Below, in pieces: positions 46,658 to 55,378 of a stretch of DNA of 64,000 bases (position 1 is its first letter; each line of letters opens with the position of its first letter). The DNA is from Gillisella vitis (lineage in GTDB: Bacteria > Pseudomonadota > Alphaproteobacteria > Rhizobiales > Rhizobiaceae), in the NCBI RefSeq assembly GCF_001541345.2, contig NZ_LMVL02000004.1, forward strand, positions 186,001 through 250,000, given 5' to 3'. The notes under the pieces are model-generated. The model made no database searches, had not been told where the DNA came from, and worked only from the letters and a program-made list of their open reading frames with translations. The translations under genes and the position numbers were made by a program.

Positions 46658-48469
46658 CTACTTCTGCACAGCCGCTCGCAGCTTATGGCGCAGGCCCGCC
46701 AGCCAATGGGCTGTGCCGGTCAGGCTGAGGAAGGCAGGCGCGTTATCGGTTGGCGCGACAGCTTCCATCGAGACGCCGACGGAGGAAATATGGCCGGTCT
46801 CGCCGAGATCGCGGACGATCAAAATTAGATGGCCAAGACGAACCCGGTCGGCATATTCGGCCTTGCCGCCGAGGCGCGCTTCCATCAGTTCGCCAACGGT
46901 TTTTTGCCGGTCGGTCTCGTTCAAAAGCCCGGGTCCGTAGGCCGCATCCAGTTCGGCGGCGGGGCGCGAGGGTGAAATGGTGAAAGTGCCGAAAAACTCG
47001 CTATCGTCCTCATCGACAGGCGCCTTGCTGGCAAACAACCGGTCGAGCAGCCGCGAATACCCCGGCGCGATGAACAGATAGACCTGATCGTTTTCCCGGA
47101 GCCGCCCCGCATATTGAAACCGCATCGACTTGCCATCGCGGATGACTAGCGATGGCATCGCCCAGCGCGGAATGCGTGCGCCGCTCAGCACCGGACTGCC
47201 CGCCACGACGCGGTAGGACAGCAGCTCGTGATGGGCGGCGCCCGGCAGGTCCAGTTCCACCTTGTCGATCGCGCCTATGCGCGGCGGGATGATCAGACCG
47301 AGCCGCTTGGCCATCGGCTTGATGGTCCAGCCCTGAAGCAGCAGCGAGATCATCACCACGATGAAGGCGGTGTTGAAATAGACCTCACCACCCTTGAGAT
47401 CACCGAGGATCGGCAGAATGCCGAGCAGGATGGAGACCGCACCACGCAAGCCGACCCAGGAAATGAACCGCTTTTCCTGATGGGTATAATCGAAGGGAAT
47501 GAGACACAGCCAAACTGCCGCTGGCCGGGCGATGAACACCAGAAACAGGCCCAGAACCACTGCCGGAAACAGAATTTTGATGAAATGCGATGGCGTGGCC
47601 AGGAGCCCGAGCACCAGGAACATGATGATCTGCGCCAGCCAGGTCATGCCCTCCTGGAAGCGGGCAATGGAAGCGCTGCCGGGGATTTTGCGGTTACCGG
47701 CATAGATGCCCGCGACATAGACGGCCAGAAAGCCGCTGCCGCCGATAGCGCCGGTATAGGAAAAGATCACCATCGACATGGCCAGTACGATGATCGGCAA
47801 CAGACCGCGATCAATCGGGATTTTCTTGACGATCATCGCCATCATCGCCCCGCCGATCAGGCCGAGCGCCAGGCCCATGCCCATCTGCTCGACGAACATC
47901 CGCAGCAGGCTCCAGTCGAGACCGGTGTGATCCTTGCCGGTGGACACCATCTGCACCAGCGCCAGGGTGAGAAAGATCGCCATCGGATCATTGGTGCCGG
48001 ATTCCACTTCCAGCGAGGAGCGCACCTTGTCGCGGATATTGATGCCGCCAATGCGCAACAGGAAGAACACCGCCGCCGCATCGGTGGAGGCGACGATGGA
48101 GCCAAGCAGCATTCCTTCCAGCAGCGACAGTTTCAACAGCCAGGCGGCCAGCAGACCAAACAGGCCTGCCGTCAACAAGACCCCGACCGTCGCCAGCATG
48201 ATCGACGGCCCTGCCGCTTGGCGGAAGGATTGCAACGAGGTTGTATAGCCGGAATCAAACAGGATAACGGCCAGCGCCAGCGAGCCGATGGTATAGGCAA
48301 CGGAATGATTGTCGAAATGAATGCCGAGACCATCGACCCCGGCCATCAACCCGATCACCAGAAACAACAGCAGCAGCGGCGCGCCAAAGCGAAAGGCGAT
48401 CAGGCTGGAAAAAGCCGCAAACAGGATCAGCGCCGTCAGAACCAGCGTGACGATGTAGAAATGTTCCAA
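46658..48469 (-). CDS. K+/H+ antiporter of the CvrA/NhaP2 family
   Basis: The CPA1-type antiporter has about twelve helices (about 1-390), with FGAPLLLLFLVIGLMAGVDG in the first pair and GTNDPMAIFLTLAL at the ion site, where the ND pair carries protons. A C-terminal cytoplasmic TrkA_C-like domain follows (about 400-600). The likely start is TTG at 48469 behind AAAGGGG, because it leads directly into the first helix as in E. coli CvrA. A longer ATG reading from 48562 would add 31 residues read from a repeat copy. Such antiporters export K+ and may protect against osmotic and pH stress. Confidence 0.88.
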   Translation of the reverse strand: MEHFYIVTLVLTALILFAAFSSLIAFRFGAPLLLLFLVIGLMAGVDGLGIHFDNHSVAYTIGSLALAVILFDSGYTTSLQSFRQAAGPSIMLATVGVLLTAGLFGLLAAWLLKLSLLEGMLLGSIVASTDAAAVFFLLRIGGINIRDKVRSSLEVESGTNDPMAIFLTLALVQMVSTGKDHTGLDWSLLRMFVEQMGMGLALGLIGGAMMAMIVKKIPIDRGLLPIIVLAMSMVIFSYTGAIGGSGFLAVYVAGIYAGNRKIPGSASIARFQEGMTWLAQIIMFLVLGLLATPSHFIKILFPAVVLGLFLVFIARPAAVWLCLIPFDYTHQEKRFISWVGLRGAVSILLGILPILGDLKGGEVYFNTAFIVVMISLLLQGWTIKPMAKRLGLIIPPRIGAIDKVELDLPGAAHHELLSYRVVAGSPVLSGARIPRWAMPSLVIRDGKSMRFQYAGRLRENDQVYLFIAPGYSRLLDRLFASKAPVDEDDSEFFGTFTISPSRPAAELDAAYGPGLLNETDRQKTVGELMEARLGGKAEYADRVRLGHLILIVRDLGETGHISSVGVSMEAVAPTDNAPAFLSLTGTAHWLAGLRHKLRAAVQK

Positions 48470-48503
48470 CCTTTCGCCCCTTTCTTGCGCACGGCCTACC
48501 CTG

Positions 48504-48664
48504 CCATCCCAGCACACTACCAATTCCGGCGCCCAAGACCGCATGATCCGACACTGTGGCATGAAGAGAGACGGCAGAATCGCCTTGAATTCCCTCAGGA
48601 ATACTATGGCTCAGACTGGGGCGAAATTACAAAACGAATTATGGCGAGAAGGGGAAAAATGGGG
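48504..48664. repeat. Direct repeat, copy 1 (161 bp)
   Basis: This segment matches 50169-50330 for about 160 bp at roughly 85 per cent, in the same orientation. It runs from CCATCCCAGCACAC through GCATGATCCGACA and ends at AAACGAATTATGGCGA. It lies directly upstream of the antiporter start. The two copies flank two orphan genes. Confidence 0.85.
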
Positions 48665-48795
48665 GTGGTTAGGCGCAGTGATTGGCTCGTAAGCCCCGCA
48701 GTTCGCGCACGAACCTCCAGCTCATGGAACGACACGAACAAAGCTTCCTCGTAAATTGGACGTCGAGATTGACCAGAAGGCATCCAAAGGAGTGG

Positions 48796-49308
48796 CTACT
48801 CGAGCTCTCCGCTGTTGATTTCGGCGATTAAATCATCCGTCAAGTTCAGCAGGGCATTAGCCACAGCCACATGTCCCTTCGCAACGGCTTGTGCCGCAGT
48901 TGCGGCCAAGAGCGTTTCTTGGTCCCAATCCTCTTTCAGGTGAAGATAGACAATCTCGACTAATTGACTGATCGCACGATGATAATCTTCGGCATAAACT
49001 TTCGGAATTTCTGGTGCTATGCCTGTCTTGCGAGCGATTTCTATAGCTGTTGGCAATTGGAAAAAGGATGAATTGATTGGCCCTTTCGCTTGGCCGGCGA
49101 TGCGGATAATGTGAGGGACCGCTACATACGAGGCGGTGTACACATCGCCCTGATGGCACAGACGTGACCACAGGCTGAACCACAGCTCCGTTTTGCCCGT
49201 CATTGTTTCTGTTGACGAATCCAGCGCCTGAAGCAGTTGTGGTAGGTCAGTGGCGTCGCCATAAGCGTGCCGAAGTTCTTTCCAGCGGGGATCGTTGAGC
49301 GGCAACAT
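48796..49308 (-). CDS. Hypothetical helical protein, immunity-like
   Basis: The 170-residue product starts MLPLNDPRWKELRHAYGDAT. I know this N-terminus from widespread small helical proteins whose function is unassigned, several of which sit beside contact-dependent or polymorphic toxin loci. A conserved LCHQGDVYTASYVAVPHIIR follows, then a helical C-terminal part. No membrane segment or signal is present. A start at 49308 fits the conserved region; the longer reading has 24 charged residues before it. It faces the next gene across 200 bp and lies between the direct repeats. Confidence 0.75.
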   Translation of the reverse strand: MLPLNDPRWKELRHAYGDATDLPQLLQALDSSTETMTGKTELWFSLWSRLCHQGDVYTASYVAVPHIIRIAGQAKGPINSSFFQLPTAIEIARKTGIAPEIPKVYAEDYHRAISQLVEIVYLHLKEDWDQETLLAATAAQAVAKGHVAVANALLNLTDDLIAEINSGELE

Positions 49309-49506
49309 TTTCCATTTACCTTTCGCAGCCAACAGCACGGAACGTCTTCGCACTTGGCCGCGCCGCCATTCTGCATTCATACCGCTTCAGGCAAGTTGTT
49401 GTCACCATAATCTGCCGCCGATTATGACGGTTTAACCACGTCACCACTGCAATTATTCCATCAGACCGAATAAAGCGGCCAGTGTCGACCTTTGAGAGAC
49501 AACTAC

Positions 49507-50148
49507 ATGCGGAAAGAACCGATTACCATCTCGCTAAAACAGAGCCTGTGTTCGACGGCAGTCGAATTCCTATATTTCGGACAGCCGCTTCTCGATGTCG
49601 CAAATCGATTAGGGCCGCCGAAGAGTTGGATTGCAAACACCAGTTACCAGCCAGTTCCACTGTACTGGTTCTATCCGGGCGGTTTGGAATTATGCTTTGA
49701 ACCCGAACAGCCGTACCCATTGGCCTGGTTTAAACTATCAGACGTTGGCCGCCATAAGGGAAGGAGCACTCGCTTCAGTCATGATGTCCGCATGCGCAAC
49801 GACTTTCCGATGGCGGACATGCCGGTGTCAGGTTTTCTGCGAAGCGGCTTATGGGACCTGGATAAAGTGAATGTCGGCATCTGTGCGCGGCCGAATTTTC
49901 CGACCCTCGATATCTGTATTGGATGCCTTCGGATACCGTTCTTGATGAACGCGGAGAATGAGATGGCGCTGAAAAATCAGCTAAAAGATGCGCCCCTCAG
50001 CAGCAGGTTGAAGTTATTCGATTCAAACTGTGACTTCTTCGGAGTTTACTTTTCTCCTGAAGATGCTGCCATTAGTCGCTCCCCTAAAGAGGGATGGACC
50101 ACGATCAGCGGCAAAGAATACCTTCGAGAGCTTGAACAAGCCAGTTAA
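49507..50148 (+). CDS. Hypothetical protein within direct repeats
   Basis: The 213-residue protein begins MRKEPITISLKQSLCSTAVE. It is rich in aromatic residues and cysteines (for example ICARPNFPTLDICIGCLRIPF) with no signal or helix of membrane length. It has a compact, mixed alpha/beta look of the kind seen in cytoplasmic immunity proteins, but I do not recognise its family. The upstream GTG at 49492 is less likely than the ATG at 49507. It ends 20 bp before repeat copy 2. Confidence 0.7.
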   Translation: MRKEPITISLKQSLCSTAVEFLYFGQPLLDVANRLGPPKSWIANTSYQPVPLYWFYPGGLELCFEPEQPYPLAWFKLSDVGRHKGRSTRFSHDVRMRNDFPMADMPVSGFLRSGLWDLDKVNVGICARPNFPTLDICIGCLRIPFLMNAENEMALKNQLKDAPLSSRLKLFDSNCDFFGVYFSPEDAAISRSPKEGWTTISGKEYLRELEQAS

Positions 50149-50168
50149 CCCCTCAATCCCCCACACCA

Positions 50169-50330
50169 CCATCCCAGCACACACCCATTCCGGTCCAAAG
50201 ACAGCATGATCCGACATTGTGGCATGAAGCGAGACTGCACAATCGCGCTTAATTCCCTCAGCAATACTATTGCTCAGACTGGGACGAAATTACAAAACGA
50301 ATTATGGCGATACCGGGGAAAATGGCGAGC
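50169..50330. repeat. Direct repeat, copy 2 (162 bp)
   Basis: This is the second copy of the segment at 48504-48664, in the same orientation, with scattered differences. It lies just after the orphan gene at 49507-50148. Confidence 0.85.
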
Positions 50331-50370
50331 GGGGCTACGGTCCACGACACAAGCGTTTTTGTTTGCCGCA

Positions 50371-50507
50371 TACCCCCTCTGTCCTGCCGGACATCTCCCC
50401 CTCAAGGAGGGAGATCGGACAGACGTAACTGCCCGTTTCAACGGATAACGTTGCGATTTCCGATATTTTCGAAGCATAAATGCGACATGGCAAGGCAGAG
50501 GGGGGTA
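50371..50507. repeat. Dispersed repeat family II, copy A
   Basis: The 137-bp element has ends TACCCCCTCTGTCCTGCC and GGCAAGGCAGAGGGGGGTA, which are inverted repeats, and an internal TCTCCCCCTCAAGG-AGGGAGA hairpin. Copy B is at 53744-53937. The centres of the two copies differ. Confidence 0.8.
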
Positions 50508-50635
50508 AGCCACACATAAAAATCTTTGCGGTTTGTATTCTGCGGGCGGAATTGGGTGGCAAGTCATACCGGAATGGCACCGCGGAGCGGCCATTTTGGG
50601 CGTTCATTTCGTCATTAAAGCCATCATGCTTTGCT

Positions 50636-51646
50636 TCAGGTAGCACCCAGCTTATACAACCCTTGTAGCTTTCCCTCAGCACCGTCTGTGGAGACTGCCG
50701 CGATACCGAGAAACATCTCCGCCTGCGCTGAACTACGAATTCCAATCCCGAAGCTCTTAGAGTGAGCTAGCAAGCAAGCTTCGTTCTTCGAAAGGCTAGC
50801 CATGAACATGGTATAGATCCCAGATGGGGCGCGCATACATCGGTTCGAAATGTCAATCCTAATATCTTCACCGTTCACGACGATCTCGACTAGCGGGAAG
50901 CTAATTAGCTCCGCGTCCCTTCCCATGGTTTCCACCATAGCTGCAAAAGAGAAACCATCTGTTTTCGAATATATTAGAATGACCTTGCCGTGCCCCCATA
51001 GAGAGTCTCTTTCTCCCCGGACCCACATAGCTTCTTGATGGACTTCGACACCCCAGGTAGTTTCCGTCATACCTCCCGTAATGACTTTCAGCCCTTTTAG
51101 CTGTTCTTCACTGAGAAGTGTTACTTGGTTTCCGCGTGTGCTCGCAGAAAGCTCTAAGAAAGCGGCGGGAATGCCCATCTCTGCGATGTAGGCCGCTATT
51201 GCCGCCGAAAGCCGCTGAGAACGCTCGATTATTTCTGGCGTCGGATTCTTAAATGAAAATTGGTGTACGCCAAACTCTGATCCATCTGGGTAATAACGAA
51301 GCCTCCCTCCAAGAAACATCAGCGTCGCCGCGCTTATGCATTTTCCTGATGCAAACTTCCGGGGAATGATTAACTCGTCAGACTGCTGCGGATCTAGGGT
51401 ATATGTGCCAATGGACGTTGAGAACCAGGCCTTACGGATCAATCGCCCGATAGCCATCGCTGCTTCAACATGACCGCCTCCAGAGTTAATGTAGACAGAA
51501 GTTCTGGGCGGAGGTGCAGCGCGCTCGAGAAACCCTTGGAATTTCTCATCATCGCCCTCCTCAATTCGCCCAAAGGCACTGATATGGAAAAAGCCTCCCA
51601 AAAATCCTTCTATGTCCGTTTGCGGATTCGAATATTCGAAGTTCAT
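50636..51646 (-). CDS. ClpP-like serine protease with unknown C-terminal domain
   Basis: The 336-residue protein (ATG at 51646; a TTG at 51670 is the alternative) has a ClpP/crotonase fold in its N-terminal half. VYINSGGGHVEAAMAIGRLI carries the oxyanion glycines. ASGKCISAATLMFLGG carries the nucleophile Ser, and EFGVHQF carries the His, in the order and spacing of ClpP-like proteases. The half from about residue 205 matches no family I know. No signal peptide is visible. It is the last gene of a minus-strand run of three, 55 bp after a one-helix membrane protein. Confidence 0.78.
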   Translation of the reverse strand: MNFEYSNPQTDIEGFLGGFFHISAFGRIEEGDDEKFQGFLERAAPPPRTSVYINSGGGHVEAAMAIGRLIRKAWFSTSIGTYTLDPQQSDELIIPRKFASGKCISAATLMFLGGRLRYYPDGSEFGVHQFSFKNPTPEIIERSQRLSAAIAAYIAEMGIPAAFLELSASTRGNQVTLLSEEQLKGLKVITGGMTETTWGVEVHQEAMWVRGERDSLWGHGKVILIYSKTDGFSFAAMVETMGRDAELISFPLVEIVVNGEDIRIDISNRCMRAPSGIYTMFMASLSKNEACLLAHSKSFGIGIRSSAQAEMFLGIAAVSTDGAEGKLQGLYKLGAT

Positions 51647-51701
51647 CGGCCATAGCGCCTTGTTAGCCAATAGTTGCTGATCCCCATATCACTACGGCGG
51701 A

Positions 51702-52241
51702 TCATTCCAGAATGGGAGTCTCACTGTCAGCCGCAAAGGCTTCTTTGACCTCAGACCGAGCCTTTGCAACAGCCCTTCTGCGTGCCCAATGGCATCTACC
51801 AAAAGTATCGGTGAAGCCTACGTCAACAACATTTTTGATAGCGATCGCGGCATGTTTTTTAACAAAGAATGCGCTAAAGCTCTCTCCTACATCAACTTTC
51901 TTTGGTAGACCGCCACTGAATGGACCTAGCGTGAAATTTGTTTGCGCTGGGAAATCGTGTAGCGGATTTAACATGAAGCTCTCAAGTTTCTTGAACCGCG
52001 AGACTCTTGATCTTCCGACTGCTAGATGAAGAGTAATCGCACCTGGTCCGTAATTCGTCGCGTTGAGAGTTAGCATTTCGACGCCATCAAAGCCCTCACC
52101 CATTACAAAACCGGAATAGAATGAAACTCGGACTTTCGCCTTTGGATAAATGAACTTTGACCAAACATTCCAAATAAATCCCGCAAGGGAAACGATGAAC
52201 GAGAAAATACTGACGACTAACGCCCAGTCACCTGTGCTCAT
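51702..52241 (-). CDS. Hypothetical one-helix membrane protein
   Basis: The 179-residue product starts at 52241 behind GGGAG. A membrane helix is evident at about 5-24 (WALVVSIFSFIVSLAGFIW). The rest is a soluble domain rich in Ser, Phe and Gly (VRVSFYSGFVMGEGFDGVEM) and ends in a basic/acidic tail. I do not recognise the family. It is preceded by a 73-residue gene and followed by the ClpP-like gene on the same strand, so it may tether or be processed by the protease. Confidence 0.7.
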   Translation of the reverse strand: MSTGDWALVVSIFSFIVSLAGFIWNVWSKFIYPKAKVRVSFYSGFVMGEGFDGVEMLTLNATNYGPGAITLHLAVGRSRVSRFKKLESFMLNPLHDFPAQTNFTLGPFSGGLPKKVDVGESFSAFFVKKHAAIAIKNVVDVGFTDTFGRCHWARRRAVAKARSEVKEAFAADSETPILE

Positions 52242-52284
52242 ACGCAACTCCCAGTTCGCGATAGTCTGCCATGTTAATCCAGCC

Positions 52285-52506
52285 TCACTCGTTCGGTAGG
52301 ACTTCCGCGTAAAAATCTCGCAGCCGCATAAGCTCGCGTAGCGCGTTTTCATGGCGACTTTTAAAGTCTGCCAATACTGTCGGTGTATATGGAAACTCAC
52401 CGGCCTCGACCCTAGCCAGAATGCGTTCTTGATACTCGATCCAGTCTCGATATTGAGACAAAGAAACGTCTTTGAAGTTTTTCGGCATATTTTCTGTGCT
52501 CATCAT
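52285..52506 (-). CDS. Hypothetical small helical protein
   Basis: This 73-residue acidic protein (start at 52506 or 52503) is predicted to be entirely helical: MPKNFKDVSLSQYRDWIEYQ and ERILARVEAGEFPY, then LADFKSRHENALRELMRLRD. No known family. It lies 43 bp before the one-helix protein and probably starts the three-gene operon. A 340-bp AT-rich gene-free stretch lies upstream and is a likely promoter area. Confidence 0.6.
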   Translation of the reverse strand: MMSTENMPKNFKDVSLSQYRDWIEYQERILARVEAGEFPYTPTVLADFKSRHENALRELMRLRDFYAEVLPNE

Positions 52507-52848
52507 GTTGCGTAGAGACACTCAGTGTGCTGGAAAATGACTGCAAATCAAGCGCACTGTGACGTATCATCACTGTATAGAATTAAAAAATCTTAATAAT
52601 TTAACCTAAAAGCAAGTAATTCGATTATTTAGCTTGTGCATCCAAAACCAGCTCGTCCGCTCTGACCTCCAAAGACGTTCCTGTTGGCATTTGCTATCTC
52701 ATTCCGGAAACATCCGTCATTATCTCCTTAATATCCGTGGCTCAGGTACTGGCAGTTGAATGGGGGCAACGATGCCGAAAAACCACCGAATCGTACACTG
52801 TAGCGCATGATAAAGCGTCCGATGCTATTATAGGCCAAACTCGAAACT
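52507..52848. other. AT-rich gene-free stretch
   Basis: No gene is seen. The part from about 52570 to 52640 is strongly AT-rich and may hold the promoter of the three-gene operon to its left. Confidence 0.5.
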
Positions 52849-53301
52849 TCAATCCTCCACCTCAGGCCGCCCCCGCTCTCCACCCCCCTCCTCCCTCAAA
52901 AACCGCCGCACCCGAGCCAGGGCATCAGCCGGATCGGATTTGCGGTGGTATTCTTCCAGGATGATTTGCTCGATTTTTTGGCGGGTTTCCAGGTTGCTGC
53001 GCGCCGGGTCGTCTGGCGGTATCAGCCTGCGGCGGGCTTCTTCCAGGCGGTGTTGAAGGTCGGTGGTGGCTTCGAGGATGGTGATGTCGATGCTGGCTGG
53101 TGGGTCATCCGGCTGGGGTTCCAGCAGGTCGAAGGCGACCGGGCGTGGCGAGTCTCGCCGCAGCGCCAGCCGGTAGCGCAGCAGCAGGGCTAGCACGCCC
53201 ATTGCAAAAACCGGTGGTGTGATGATGGCGAGTGCCTTCACCCAATCGGCCATGGATTGCCATGTATCGAAAATATCGGCCCAGACATTATAATCGGCCA
53301 T
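52849..53301 (-). CDS. Hypothetical membrane protein with C-terminal charged helix
   Basis: The 150-residue protein starts at 53301 behind GGAGGAATGGACG. A membrane helix is near the start (VKALAIITPPVFAMGVLALLLRY, about 22-44), followed by a cytoplasmic region with a long helix (ATTDLQHRLEEARRRLIPPD, about 90-110) and Arg/Glu-rich sequence. Function unknown. Its upstream reading to 53496 is not conserved and is read from hairpin-rich DNA. Confidence 0.72.
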   Translation of the reverse strand: MADYNVWADIFDTWQSMADWVKALAIITPPVFAMGVLALLLRYRLALRRDSPRPVAFDLLEPQPDDPPASIDITILEATTDLQHRLEEARRRLIPPDDPARSNLETRQKIEQIILEEYHRKSDPADALARVRRFLREEGGGERGRPEVED

Positions 53302-53743
53302 CGTCCATTCCTCCCCACTTGTGCGCCAAGCGATCACCGGAGGATTTTGCCCTCTGGTGATCGGGGAGTTCGAAAGCCGCAAACAGACGACTGCCTTGGC
53401 CTTTAAGCCGAAGCTCTGGACATGCACCAAGGCCTCCCCGACCATAGAAGGGTGGAGAGTGGACCGTATAGACATAGTCCACCGCCTCAGCCACAAACCT
53501 ATGGCTGAGGGGTGTCATTTAACGACCGACACCGGCCGCTGTTTGAGGAGTTTCGATACTCCAGAACCAGCGCGTTACAACTGGTCCCGCAACTGGTTTA
53601 GCGTATAACGGGTGGAGAGGGGAAGCGGATTTTGAGGGGCTTCCGTTGAAATTATCAGGCGGAATGGTGGAGGGTTAGCGGGTTGAATATATGTCAGAAA
53701 ATGGCTGCATTCGGTATGGCCACGATGGAAAGGTTGTGCCGTT
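53302..53743. other. Gene-free stretch with hairpins
   Basis: No gene is credible. A 13-bp hairpin (CGATCACCGGAGG at 53331 with CCTCTGGTGATCG) and a 9-bp one (CCTCAGCCA with TGGCTGAGG, about 53488-53513) stand out. The stretch may belong to a further unassigned rhizobial repeat. Confidence 0.45.
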
Positions 53744-53937
53744 AGGTTCACCCCCCCTCTGCCTTGCCAGGCATCTCCCCCTCAAGGGGGGAGATCGGCC
53801 CGGGGATGGCCACTCGCTTTCTATTGTCTGTAGAAGGTTTCGGAAATCCCGGCCTTTTCTAAGGCATGAGAGCCAACGCCTATCCGATCTCCCTCCTTGA
53901 GGGGGAGATGTCCGGCAGGACAGAGGGGGGTAAACCT
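53744..53937. repeat. Dispersed repeat family II, copy B
   Basis: The 194-bp element has about 54-bp inverted ends, from AGGTTCACCCCCCCTCTGCC to GGACAGAGGGGGGTAAACCT, differing at only a few places. Both carry a TCTCCCCCTCAAGG-type hairpin. It has no coding capacity. Confidence 0.85.
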
Positions 53938-54031
53938 CACGGTAAAAGGCTCGCGCCTATGCCGAGCAAAGAAAAAGCGGACCGGTTTCCCGATCCGCTT
54001 TCATCATATCATCCAGGCAGCGAAGCTGCTT

Positions 54032-54173
54032 ACAGTCTGTTCAAGAATTGCCGATGGCCTGGCGAAAATGGTGATTTCGAGAACCGGAGCGGAGCGAACT
54101 CAAGTACGTGAGCCTAGGTAAGCGCAGAAATTGCCATTTGCAGCCGGCCAGCGGCGATTATCGGACAGGCTGT
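54032..54173. repeat. Dispersed repeat family I, copy B, on the gap stop
   Basis: The 142-bp element is homologous to 32755-32900, with the same outer ends (ACAGTCTGTTCAAG and CGGACAGGCTGT) and a differing centre. Its last base is part of the gap stop codon TGA, so in both copies the repeat ends meet a stop codon. Confidence 0.82.
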
Positions 54174-55180
54174 CAGATCAGCTTGCCCATGGCGACGGCT
54201 GTGTCGGCCATGCGGTTGGAGAAGCCCCATTCGTTGTCGTACCAGGACAGGATGCGCACCAGCTTGCCGCCGTCCATAACCTTGGTCTGGTCGCCGGAGA
54301 AGGTCGAGGAATGGCTGTCGTGGTTGAAGTCGATGGAAACCAGCGGCTCTTCGGTATAGCCGAGAATGCCCTTCAACTCGCCTTCCGACGCAGCCTTGAT
54401 GGCGGCGTTGATTTCTTCCTTGGTGACCGTGCGACCGGGAATGAACTTCAGGTCAACAACCGAAACGTTCGGGGTCGGAACGCGGATGGCAGAACCGTCC
54501 AGCTTGCCCTTCAGTTCCGGCAGAACCAGGCCAACGGCCTTGGCGGCACCGGTCGAGGTCGGGATCATCGACAGCGCAGCAGCGCGGGCGCGGTGCAGGT
54601 CCTTGTGCATCGTATCCAGCGTCGGCTGGTCGCCGGTGTAGGAATGGATAGTGGTCATGTAGCCGCTTTCGATACCGACGAGCTTTTGCAGCACGTAGGC
54701 AACCGGTGCCAGGCAATTGGTGGTGCAAGACGCGTTGGAAACGACCAGGTCGTCCTTGGTCAGCGTGTTGTGGTTGACGCCGTAAACGATGGTCTTGTCG
54801 GCACCGTCAGCAGGCGCCGAGACCAGCACGCGCTTCGAGCCATTGGCCAGGTGCAGCGATGCCTTTTCCTTGGCGGTGAAAATGCCGGTGCATTCCAGCG
54901 CGATATCGACGTTGCTCCAGGGCAGATCCTTGGGATCGCGAACCGCGGTCACCTTGATCGGCGCGCGGCCATCGATGATGATGCTGTCGCCTTCGACCTT
55001 GACGGTCGAGGGGAAACGGCCATGGACGCTGTCGTAGCGCAGCAGATGCGCATTGGTTTCGACCGGGCCGAGATCGTTGATGGCCACGACCTCAATGTCG
55101 GTCCGACCGGATTCGATGATACCGCGCAGCACATTGCGGCCGATACGGCCAAAGCCGTTAATGGCAACTTTCACAGTCAT
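54173..55180 (-). CDS. gap: Glyceraldehyde-3-phosphate dehydrogenase
   Basis: GAPDH oxidises glyceraldehyde-3-phosphate with NAD+ and phosphate in glycolysis. The 335-residue protein starts [20 protein letters not shown]. The catalytic Cys is in [12 protein letters not shown] (about 150), the His is near TGDQPTLD, and [12 protein letters not shown] closes the C-terminus. It follows tkt on the same strand by about 200 bp, with a terminator between. The longer reading to 55309 is not conserved. Confidence 0.97.
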   Translation of the reverse strand: MTVKVAINGFGRIGRNVLRGIIESGRTDIEVVAINDLGPVETNAHLLRYDSVHGRFPSTVKVEGDSIIIDGRAPIKVTAVRDPKDLPWSNVDIALECTGIFTAKEKASLHLANGSKRVLVSAPADGADKTIVYGVNHNTLTKDDLVVSNASCTTNCLAPVAYVLQKLVGIESGYMTTIHSYTGDQPTLDTMHKDLHRARAAALSMIPTSTGAAKAVGLVLPELKGKLDGSAIRVPTPNVSVVDLKFIPGRTVTKEEINAAIKAASEGELKGILGYTEEPLVSIDFNHDSHSSTFSGDQTKVMDGGKLVRILSWYDNEWGFSNRMADTAVAMGKLI

Positions 55181-55344
55181 TGCATAACTCCCGCTTGTCG
55201 GATGGCTCCGGGCTGCTGGGTGGCCCCCGGAGCGGTGATGATCTGGAACAGCGCGACGATGGCCAAGTGGTTCTCGCCTTGGGCAGCCCCAGGCATTGGG
55301 TAAAGGCACTCATGTGGTCAAGGCGTTCAGGCAAGCCCGAAGAG

Positions 55345-55367
55345 AAGCGGGCCCGCCAGACCCGCTT
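55345..55367 (-). terminator. Intrinsic terminator of tkt
   Basis: On the minus strand AAGCGGG pairs with CCCGCTT over a 9-nt loop, followed by CTCTTC. It lies about 12 bp after the tkt stop and separates tkt from gap. Confidence 0.65.
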
Positions 55368-55378
55368 TTAATGCCTCT

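Noticed and set aside
48470..48562. Extra 31 N-terminal residues on the antiporter
   Set aside because: They are read from the direct-repeat copy upstream and precede a TTG with a good ribosome binding site at the conserved helix.
53288..53518. 76-residue minus-strand frame
   Set aside because: It overlaps the start of the gene at 52849-53301, includes hairpins and has no ribosome binding site; treated as repeat-derived.
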